From the IMG/VR virus record IMGVR_UViG_3300047557_002986, positions 1-60,782 of that record: a DNA stretch of 60,782 nt. One strand, written 5' to 3'. A model generated the notes under the pieces. That model was not told the origin of the DNA. It did not search any database and worked only from the letters and a program-made list of their open reading frames with translations. A program made the translations under genes and the position numbers. This document shows, piece by piece, positions 1-6,224 of this stretch. Within the stretch, counting starts at the first letter, position 1; every line of letters starts with the position of its first letter. The stretch is from a virus.

Positions 1-101
1 TCCCATGGTACAAGATTTTCTATTTCAGTTAAAGACCAGTGATGATGTTGAATGAGAGAAAAATTAGTTTTATAGTATGACTCAAGATTTTCATGAGCCA
101 T
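1..101 (-). CDS. 51: gp51-like baseplate hub assembly protein, N-terminal part (truncated by window edge)
   Basis: A reading frame starts at an ATG at 99-101 and runs off the left edge, giving 33 residues that begin MAHENLESYYKTNF and contain HHHWSLTEIENLVPW. The start lies 3 bases past the TAG stop of the gp26 gene, so the two are very probably co-transcribed. A small gene with this kind of N-terminus commonly follows gp26 in cyanomyoviruses and is annotated as gp51, the hub assembly catalyst. The assignment rests on that remembered pattern and position, and the rest of the protein is not visible. Confidence 0.55.
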   Translation of the reverse strand, partial: MAHENLESYYKTNFSLIQHHHWSLTEIENLVPW

Positions 102-103
102 CG

Positions 104-823
104 CTAGGCGAAAAAACTTGTTAGTCCCTCCAGTAGAACTTCACTCTCAACATCTGTGTTTGGATTTCTAATCTTGATTTTATGAGAAAGTTTAGGCATC
201 GTTGCAAAGAATTTTTCAACTTCTTTGAATTTTTTTGGACTTAATTGCTCAATGAAATCGGAAAGTTCTTTTTTCGTACAATCTGATGCTGACCAAGATT
301 CTTCTTCACTATAAATTTGTTCGATACATGATAGAATCAAATCAAAAGTATCATCAACACTTATATCAAAATTATTTTCAAAGTTAGTCTTAATAAATTC
401 CTTCATTGAAGGATATTTCATTCTTAGAGTTAAATTATCATCTATTTTAATATCTCTAGAATGTTCTTTACTGATATTAATTTTTATATCATCAAGATTA
501 ATGCTAACTGGAACTTGAGTATTTTGATCATCTGGACAGGTAATTAAAACGTCAACAGTTTCTCCAACAGATTTCCCACGAATATTTAAAAACAAATACT
601 CAATGTCAAAAATAGCAAGTTGATCTACTTTTACTCCTTTTGTCAAGATGCAATTGCTAATAACATTTTTAACAGCATCAGCAATTTGTTTAGAGTCTTC
701 ACTTTCCAGTGCAATGATTAGAATCTTTTCTTCTTTAACAAGAAAGGGTCTATATTTAATTTCTTTTTTAAGAGATGGAATTTCTAAACTATATGATGGA
801 GTTTCAATTTTTGGTAATGGCAT
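104..823 (-). CDS. 26: Baseplate hub subunit gp26
   Basis: This 239-residue acidic protein matches the cyanophage form of T4 gp26, a component of the baseplate hub assembly (T4 gp26 is 208 residues). Visible landmarks are the N-terminal LPKIETPSYSLEIPS segment, a central VDVLITCPDD stretch, and a C-terminus rich in charged residues. It lies directly upstream of a gp51-like gene and downstream of the tail-tube initiator gene, the order expected for a hub and tail-tube module. No catalytic motif is expected or seen. The identification is from family resemblance and context rather than from a diagnostic motif. Confidence 0.75.
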   Translation of the reverse strand: MPLPKIETPSYSLEIPSLKKEIKYRPFLVKEEKILIIALESEDSKQIADAVKNVISNCILTKGVKVDQLAIFDIEYLFLNIRGKSVGETVDVLITCPDDQNTQVPVSINLDDIKINISKEHSRDIKIDDNLTLRMKYPSMKEFIKTNFENNFDISVDDTFDLILSCIEQIYSEEESWSASDCTKKELSDFIEQLSPKKFKEVEKFFATMPKLSHKIKIRNPNTDVESEVLLEGLTSFFA

Positions 824-846
824 ATCAACCTATAAGTCAGTTAGGA

Positions 847-1656
847 TTATTTATTACCATAAAGTGACTCATATAATGATTTATTATTAGGTAAAAATTC
901 AACTCCATTTGATGGTATAGATCCAGGTGATCTTGGAACTAATAATGGTTTTTGAACTTTTTCAGAACTTTGTACAGGTAGATTGGGTTGTGCAGGTTGA
1001 ATGTTATTTGCAGTTTCTCTGTAGTAATCAATACTATAAGATTTTCCAATTACATAACGATCTATTTTAAATGTTGCTTGCATTTTCATCACATCAGATT
1101 GTGTATAGGAAACTGGGATAGAAGCAATGCTGTATGGATATAATCCTATAAAAGTATATTCTATTTCTTGTTGGTAGTCACGATCGAATTTTATAATTCT
1201 AGTTTGATTAGATTTATAGTATTCAGGATATTGCATTCTTGCAAAGTATCCCACATCAACGTTCCCATTAATTGGTTGATTAATACCATCAATTGGATTT
1301 GTAGATCCACTTGCAATGAATTCCATCCAATGTTCTAAAAACTTTAATGTTTTATAATTTTTATCCACATAGAACTCAAGACTTATATCTTGATATACTC
1401 TACGATGTGCAAATGTTTCAGTAATACCAATATAGTTACCTGATATTTCTGCAGTTGCTAGTTGTGTTGTCGGTAAAACTGCATTATTGCATAGCAACCC
1501 AGCATCTTCAGTAATAAATCTTTCGGTAATTCCTCTTCGACCTAAGTATGATTTTAATTGATTTGGTAAACCTCCAAACTTTACTTCATAATGAGAAGTT
1601 TGTGCAAGATTAGTAAATAGTGGTCTAATATCCGATATTCTACGTGGTGTTGCCAC
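847..1656 (-). CDS. 54: Baseplate tail-tube initiator gp54
   Basis: The 269-residue protein contains the block FAHRRVYQDISLEFYVDKNY followed by LKFLEHWMEFI, a signature of tail-tube-like proteins of T4-related phages. In cyanomyoviruses a protein of this type is annotated as gp54, which starts tube polymerisation on the baseplate hub. T4 gp54 is 320 residues, so this version is somewhat short. The C-terminal 60 residues are low-complexity and rich in P, N and S. The gene is divergent from the plus-strand gp4/gp48/gp53 group. A tail-tube protein (gp19-like) is the main alternative, but the position beside gp26 favours gp54. Confidence 0.7.
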   Translation of the reverse strand: MATPRRISDIRPLFTNLAQTSHYEVKFGGLPNQLKSYLGRRGITERFITEDAGLLCNNAVLPTTQLATAEISGNYIGITETFAHRRVYQDISLEFYVDKNYKTLKFLEHWMEFIASGSTNPIDGINQPINGNVDVGYFARMQYPEYYKSNQTRIIKFDRDYQQEIEYTFIGLYPYSIASIPVSYTQSDVMKMQATFKIDRYVIGKSYSIDYYRETANNIQPAQPNLPVQSSEKVQKPLLVPRSPGSIPSNGVEFLPNNKSLYESLYGNK

Positions 1657-1688
1657 TCTAAATACCTATTATGAGCGTTTAGTATAGT

Positions 1689-1696
1689 TATTTAGA
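1689..1696 (-). promoter_or_regulatory. Possible late promoter of gp54 (TCTAAATA)
   Basis: The minus strand reads TCTAAATA about 33 bases upstream of the gp54 start. It differs at one position from the NATAAATA late consensus used by T4-like cyanophages. Confidence 0.35.
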
Positions 1697-1720
1697 TGTC
1701 TTATAAGGGGAAATATTAAT

Positions 1721-1728
1721 TATAAATA
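1721..1728 (+). promoter_or_regulatory. T4-type late promoter TATAAATA before NUMOD3 gene
   Basis: An exact TATAAATA on the plus strand lies 25 bases upstream of the ATG of the NUMOD3-containing gene. It sits between short ATATTA/TAATAT inverted arms. The same octamer precedes every homing-type gene in this window. Confidence 0.65.
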
Positions 1729-1752
1729 ATATGGAATAAAAATATCTTCAAT

Positions 1753-2331
1753 ATGAAAAGAATTTATTATAAATTTAGCACAAAAAAACTTAATGAAATT
1801 TTCAATCTAGGAAGTGAGCAAATTATTGAAGAGTTTTTCACAAGTGATAATGATGGTGGATGTAGTGGTTATAAAAATGGGTTCTATGGAAAAACACATA
1901 CAGAAGAAGTTAGAAAAATGATAGGTGAACGGACAAAATTTTTACATGAAACAGATGAAAATTTCAGAAACTCTAGGATAAATTGTGGTGAAAAAAATGG
2001 TATGTATGGCAGTGCTAGATTTGGAAAACTAAATCCAATGTATGGAAAAACCCACAATAAAGAAACCAGAGAAAAAATGAGTGTAAATATAAAAAAATAT
2101 TATGAAAATAACACAAGTCCTAATAAAGGGAAAAAAATTTCAGATGAAATAAAAAAGAAAATATCTGAAAAAAATAGTAAAGAATATAAGTTAATAGATC
2201 CAACTGGAAAAGTAGTGGAAATTAAAAATCTTACTAAATTTGCAAAAGACAATAATTTAAGCATTGGTTGCTTACAACAAGTAGTTGCTGGAAGAAATAA
2301 AAGTCATAAAGGGTGGAAAAAATATGAGTAG
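1753..2331 (+). CDS. NUMOD3/NUMOD1-type homing endonuclease remnant lacking a catalytic domain
   Basis: This 192-residue basic protein contains three to four NUMOD3 DNA-binding motifs (NGFYGKTHTEEVRKMI near residue 42, NPMYGKTHNKETREKMS near residue 98, and SPNKGKKISDEIKKKISE near residue 122). A C-terminal NUMOD1-like helix-turn-helix (LTKFAKDNNLSIGCLQQVV) follows. Such modules normally trail a GIY-YIG or HNH nuclease domain, but the first 40 residues show neither. It is therefore either a minimal DNA-binding derivative or an N-terminally truncated homing endonuclease. It sits between divergent gp54 and gp4, and its last codons overlap the gp4 start by 8 bases, so it may now supply the translational coupling for gp4. 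Confidence 0.75.
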   Translation: MKRIYYKFSTKKLNEIFNLGSEQIIEEFFTSDNDGGCSGYKNGFYGKTHTEEVRKMIGERTKFLHETDENFRNSRINCGEKNGMYGSARFGKLNPMYGKTHNKETREKMSVNIKKYYENNTSPNKGKKISDEIKKKISEKNSKEYKLIDPTGKVVEIKNLTKFAKDNNLSIGCLQQVVAGRNKSHKGWKKYE

Positions 2332-2767
2332 AAAAAAATTTTTACAGGGAAAATATAAACCAGCAAATCCTGAAAAATACAAAGGAAATATTTGCGAAAT
2401 ATATTATAGATCAAGTTGGGAAAGAAAATTTCTTTATTATTGTGATATGAACGAAAATATTTTAGAATATTCCAGTGAAGAAATGTTTGTGTGGTATAAA
2501 TCTCCAGTGGACGGGAAACCCCACCGGTACTACCCCGATTTTCTAATTAAAGTCAGAGAATCTAATGGTACTATCAAAAAATATATGATTGAAATTAAAC
2601 CGTCAAAACAAACTGTTCCACCATCCAAACCCAAGAGACAAACAAAAAGATATATTAGTGAAGTCTATGAGTACGCCAAAAATCAAGCAAAATGGGGAGC
2701 AGCAAAAGAATGGTGTGCTGATCGTGGATATGAGTTTAAAGTCATTACTGAGAATGAACTTTTTTAG
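2324..2767 (+). CDS. 4: Head completion protein gp4
   Basis: The 147-residue product resembles T4 gp4 (150 residues), which is needed to finish DNA-filled heads. The block YRSSWERKFLYYCDMNENILEYSSEE and the later HRYYPDFLIKV...KYMIEIKP have the look of a PD-(D/E)XK/TnsA-like nuclease fold, with D in YYPDF and E-x-K in IEIKP. I chose the start ATG at 2324 because it opens the conserved MSRKKFLQGKY N-terminus, overlaps the upstream stop (ATGAGTAG) and has AAAGGGTGG upstream. The longer frame from 2285 would lie inside the homing gene. In cyanophages this gene usually sits with gp48 and gp53, as here. Confidence 0.85.
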   Translation: MSRKKFLQGKYKPANPEKYKGNICEIYYRSSWERKFLYYCDMNENILEYSSEEMFVWYKSPVDGKPHRYYPDFLIKVRESNGTIKKYMIEIKPSKQTVPPSKPKRQTKRYISEVYEYAKNQAKWGAAKEWCADRGYEFKVITENELF

Positions 2768-2768
2768 T

Positions 2769-2776
2769 TATAAATA
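2769..2776 (+). promoter_or_regulatory. T4-type late promoter TATAAATA
   Basis: An exact TATAAATA begins two bases after the gp4 stop codon and 24-31 bases before the degenerate GIY-YIG frame. It may also serve the downstream structural genes. Confidence 0.65.
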
Positions 2777-2799
2777 ATAAAAATTGAAAATAAAACCAG

Positions 2800-3429
2800 A
2801 TAAAAATATATTATACATATGCCTATCTAAGAGAAGACGGTACTCCATATTATATTGGTAAAGGTAAAGAAGATAGAATTAAATCCAAACAAAGAAATAT
2901 AAACCAACCAAAAAATATATCAAGAATAATCTTTTTAAAACAAAATCTAACAGAGGAAGAAGCATTCAAACACGAAATTTATATGATTTTTATATTTGGA
3001 AGAAAAGATTTAAAAACAGGTATTCTTCACAATAAAACCAATGGTGGTGACGGTGTTTCTGGAAGAATTTTAAATGAAGAAACAAAGAAAAAAATAGGAG
3101 AAGCAAATAAAATAAGTTTAAAAGGAAAAAAAATTCCGGAAGAAGTAAGACAAAAGCAATCAAATACTTGGAAAGAAAAATTAAAAAATAATCCAAGACC
3201 AAAATCTTACTATAGTAAAAATTTAAAAAAAATGGCAGAAAGAAATAGAACTGATAAAGAAAAGCATAAAAGACATAGTGAATTTATGAAAAACCAATCT
3301 TATGCTGCTAAATCGATAGAATACAATAATAAAATATATAAGTCTATGACCGAAGCAATAAACCAGACGGGACTTTCTAGATATTATATTCTTAAGAAAG
3401 GTGGAAAATTTATCAAAGATATCAAGTAA
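2800..3429 (+). pseudogene. GIY-YIG homing endonuclease that has lost its ATG start codon
   Basis: An open frame from 2794 encodes YTYAYLREDGTPYYIGKG, the GIY-YIG catalytic start. It continues through SRIIFLKQNLTEEEAFKHEIYM, GRKDLKTGILHN and a NUMOD3-like segment, and ends at the TAA at 3427-3429. The sequence is closely similar to the intact GIY-YIG gene at 11313-12059. No ATG, GTG or TTG precedes the catalytic motif in frame. The codon where a start would be expected is ATA at 2800 (IKIYYTYAYL), and a TAA lies at 2791. The first ATG, at 2983, falls after the active-site segment. The gene is therefore probably inactive, or started from an unusual ATA codon. Its stop overlaps the next gene's ATG (TAATG). 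Confidence 0.75.
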
Positions 3430-4025
3430 TGGCACTCACAGGATACGAAAAACCATTAGATCAATATACTCAAAAAGAATTAGCAGAAATTGCTAAGGAA
3501 TATAATCCTTATTATCAGACAGCAAGTGGAAAAGGAAAACTTGGAGGATATGAAAAATTAACTAAGCAACAACTTATCAATATCATTAAAGTTGATATTG
3601 AGTATATTGAAGCAAATCCAAAACTTCCTAGAAGAGTTAAAGGTCCTACTTATAGCAAAAGTAAATCAAAAAGTCTTACAGAATTAAAAGAATCTTTACT
3701 AGGAGTAGAAAACCCCGATGAACTCATGAATGAAATATTGTCCAGACTTAGTGGAAGTGAAGTACCTCTTCCTCCTGTTCCTGGAAGATATTATACTTAT
3801 GTTTATTATGCTAAAACTCCAAGAATTCGTTATGATAGATACCCATTAATTATTGTTGATAGTTTATTACCAAGAGGATTTAAAGGTTATAATTTTCATC
3901 TTGGAAAATACAGACAATATAATACTCAAGATGGAGATCGATTAGTTAGCGGATTGTATGAATTAAGCAGAGATGAATTTTCAATTCTACTAAGAATTCC
4001 ATACGGAAAATTAGTACAAAACTAA
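3429..4025 (+). CDS. Conserved cyanophage protein between gp4 and gp48, probable virion protein
   Basis: This 198-residue protein starts at an ATG overlapping the upstream stop (TAATG). The first 60 residues are helical and charged, with the SAP-like phrases YTQKELAEIAKEY and YEKLTKQQLINIIK. The C-terminal half holds an aromatic-rich block with RYYTYVYYAKTP, RYDRYPLIIVDSLLPRGFKGYNFHLGKY. Proteins with a PLIIV..GFKG.NFHL core recur in T4-like phages next to structural genes, but I cannot name a function. Its position between gp4 and gp48 suggests a structural or assembly role. Confidence 0.6.
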   Translation: MALTGYEKPLDQYTQKELAEIAKEYNPYYQTASGKGKLGGYEKLTKQQLINIIKVDIEYIEANPKLPRRVKGPTYSKSKSKSLTELKESLLGVENPDELMNEILSRLSGSEVPLPPVPGRYYTYVYYAKTPRIRYDRYPLIIVDSLLPRGFKGYNFHLGKYRQYNTQDGDRLVSGLYELSRDEFSILLRIPYGKLVQN

Positions 4026-4026
4026 C

Positions 4027-4034
4027 AATAAATA
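4027..4034 (+). promoter_or_regulatory. Late promoter AATAAATA of gp48/gp53
   Basis: AATAAATA matches the cyanophage late consensus NATAAATA and sits 14 bases before the gp48 ATG, just after the upstream stop codon. This very short spacing would give a short leader. Confidence 0.5.
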
Positions 4035-4047
4035 GTTAAAAAAATAA

Positions 4048-4953
4048 ATGGCCCTCCAACAATCTTCTTTGAGATATCCAATTAAACATATTGGAAGTCA
4101 AGATGATTATTTTAAAATCCAAATATTAGAATATAAAGCACCCGGACTTGATTTGATTGGTGAAGGATTTGCATTAGGGACAACAGAGCAGGCATTGGCA
4201 AGTGTAAAAACTGTTATAGAAACTATTATACTTCCAATGCCAGCGAATATTCAAGATAATAATGCTGCAGATTGGGTTTCTGGAAATATGAATCCAATAT
4301 CGGCTAGTTTAACATCTGCTGGAGCGGATGCAGTTTTAAGTTCGAATATTGTAGCATCTATACTTCAATCTGGAAATAAGTTTTTTGAAAAAGTTGGATC
4401 TGCAGTAGCAACTGGAGAGGGTCAACAAGGTCTGGCAGCAGGAGCAGCTGCCGCAGGATTACAGGCAGCATTGGGTCAAGGAGACATAAATCAAATTATT
4501 TCTAGAAATACTGGACAAGTTTTCAATCAAAATGTTGAATTATTATTTAATGGTGTAACCATGAGACCTGCATTCCAATTTACTTTTGATATGGTTCCTA
4601 GATCAAAATCAGAAAGTGATATGATTAAAAAAATAATCAGAACTTTCAAGCAAAATATGACTCCAAAAAAAGGAACTCCAGAAAAAAATGGTAACGGACT
4701 TTTCGTTAAAGCACCTAATATTTTTAAATTACAATACATGAGTGGTGGAAAACAACACCCATTTTTACATCGATTTAAACCTTGTGCTTTAACCCAGATG
4801 AGTGTTAATTATAATGGATCTGCTCAATATGCAAGTTATCCAGATGCAACACCAGTTCATATGCAGATGACATTACAATTCCAAGAACTGTCCCCAATTT
4901 ATGCTGAAGAATATGATAATACTACAGAAGGTAGAGAAGGAGTAGGTTACTAA
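4048..4953 (+). CDS. 48: Baseplate tail-tube cap gp48
   Basis: The 301-residue protein starts MALQQSSLRYPIKHIG and ends LQFQELSPIYAEEYDN, both typical of cyanophage gp48, which caps the baseplate hub and joins it to the tail tube. T4 gp48 is 364 residues. The middle has an alanine- and glycine-rich stretch (GLAAGAAAAGLQAALGQG, about residues 131-148) and then a conserved FNGVTMRPAFQFTFDMVPRS block. Its stop codon overlaps the gp53 start (TAATG), so the two are translationally coupled. The late promoter just upstream fits a virion protein. Confidence 0.8.
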   Translation: MALQQSSLRYPIKHIGSQDDYFKIQILEYKAPGLDLIGEGFALGTTEQALASVKTVIETIILPMPANIQDNNAADWVSGNMNPISASLTSAGADAVLSSNIVASILQSGNKFFEKVGSAVATGEGQQGLAAGAAAAGLQAALGQGDINQIISRNTGQVFNQNVELLFNGVTMRPAFQFTFDMVPRSKSESDMIKKIIRTFKQNMTPKKGTPEKNGNGLFVKAPNIFKLQYMSGGKQHPFLHRFKPCALTQMSVNYNGSAQYASYPDATPVHMQMTLQFQELSPIYAEEYDNTTEGREGVGY

Positions 4954-5576
4954 TGTCTTATTTCAGAGAGTTACCAAATTTAGAGTATGAGTCATTTTTA
5001 TCAAGCAAAAAATCTTCTAACGAATATTTACTTGTAAAAAATTTATTTCGTAGAGTTAAACTTCGTGATGATTTGAAAAATGTTTTTACTATTTTTAATA
5101 AGTATGAAATAGTAGATGGTGCTAGACCAGATACGGTCGCAGAAGAATTATATGGCAGTTCCCAATATGACTGGGTTGTCTTAGTCACTGCTGGAATCAC
5201 AAAAATCAGAGATCAATGGCCATTATCAGATCAACAACTTTATCTTTACGCAGAAAATATCTATGGTAATGAATTGAATTCAATTCACCATTATGAAACT
5301 ATTGAGGTAAAAGATTCTCAAGATAGACTAATACTCCCTAAGGGTCAAGTTGTTGATTCTAACTTTACCATTCCTAACCCTTTAGATAAATTGCAAACAC
5401 TAAACCCTGTGGTTGGAATTACCAATTATGAATATGAGGTTGATAAAAATAATAAAAAAAGAGTCATCTATGTTCTAAAACCAATATACTTACAACAAGT
5501 TTTAACTGACATAAAAAAAGAGATGACTTATAGTGAGTCATCTCAATATATAAACGATAAATTGATAAAAAATTAA
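4953..5576 (+). CDS. 53: Baseplate wedge subunit gp53
   Basis: The 207-residue protein has the gp53 hallmarks: an N-terminal YFRELPNLEYES, a block around IVDGARPDTVAEELYGSSQYDWVVLV, and a C-terminal YEVDKNNKKRVIYVLKP. T4 gp53 is 196 residues and connects wedges to the hub; this family carries a LysM-like region. The ATG overlaps the gp48 stop, so it is the last gene of the plus-strand structural group. It converges on the minus-strand gene that follows, with only 13 bases between them. Confidence 0.85.
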   Translation: MSYFRELPNLEYESFLSSKKSSNEYLLVKNLFRRVKLRDDLKNVFTIFNKYEIVDGARPDTVAEELYGSSQYDWVVLVTAGITKIRDQWPLSDQQLYLYAENIYGNELNSIHHYETIEVKDSQDRLILPKGQVVDSNFTIPNPLDKLQTLNPVVGITNYEYEVDKNNKKRVIYVLKPIYLQQVLTDIKKEMTYSESSQYINDKLIKN

Positions 5577-5589
5577 AAATATAAATTCA

Positions 5590-6180
5590 CTAAATCCATA
5601 AAAGATTTAAAGTTTTATCAAACATCATAACATAACGGTGCTTGCGGGAGCGTTCTTTCCATTCTCCCTCGGCACCTTTTACTTTACCTCTTGAATGTTT
5701 GGTTCCATCAGAATAGTAAAAATCTTTTTTGGGGTCAGTAAGTCCACAATATTTAAAGTTACAAGCACGGTAAATAGTACCATTGTGAAAATCTGAATCA
5801 GCATAAGAAATAATAGCCCTAACGATTGTTTCTTTGCGTAGTTGTTTGATACAACGGGATACAAACCAGGAAGTAATATTGTATTCTTCTTGCTGAGTTC
5901 CAGGGTGTATACAAAGTCGTGAAAGTTCAAAAAGTCCTTATTGTTGATTTCTTTCAAGTCCAAATGCTCCTTTTGCGATTTCTGGGACTGACAATCCAGT
6001 AAAAATTACGACCCCCACAGGACCACCAATATTCAAAGGTGAAAAATCATTCTTTTTAAACAAACCATAGTTATATCCAGATTTGTATCCCTTAGAAAAA
6101 TCTTTAAGATAATGATGGGTTAAAAGAAGTTCTTCTGCCTGCTTCTTTGTGATTCGGTCAATATGATAATCAGATTTCAT
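5590..6180 (-). pseudogene. Mom/GNAT-like protein gene interrupted by an in-frame TAA
   Basis: Reading from ATG 6180, the frame encodes MKSDYHIDRITKKQAEELLL through GPVGVVIFTG and GAFGLERNQQ. It then meets TAA at 5938-5940. The same frame continues without interruption: GLFELSRLCIHPGTQQEEYN, SWFVSRCIKQLRKE, IISYADSDFHNGTIYRACNF, and so on, to a TAG at 5590-5592. The full product would be 196 residues. The LSRL, SWFVSR and SYAD..HNGT.Y segments resemble the acetyltransferase-like Mom DNA-modification family and related cyanophage proteins. Only one stop separates two well-conserved halves, so this is either a recent nonsense mutation (for example from CAA or AAA), a sequencing error or a readthrough site. 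Confidence 0.75.
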
Positions 6181-6207
6181 AAAAAAGGGGGAGACCATTG
6201 CCTCCCC
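6181..6207 (-). terminator. Rho-independent terminator after gp32
   Basis: On the minus strand GGGGAG and CTCCCC form a hairpin around an 8-base loop and are followed by six T. It lies 18 bases after the gp32 stop. The T run abuts the ATG of the next gene. Confidence 0.8.
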
Positions 6208-6224
6208 AGTATTATAGCACAGAA

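Noticed and set aside
5679-5963. 94-residue minus-strand frame over the second half of the Mom/GNAT-like gene
   Set aside because: It is out of frame with the conserved protein, which continues through the premature stop in another frame; its sequence is not protein-like in composition.
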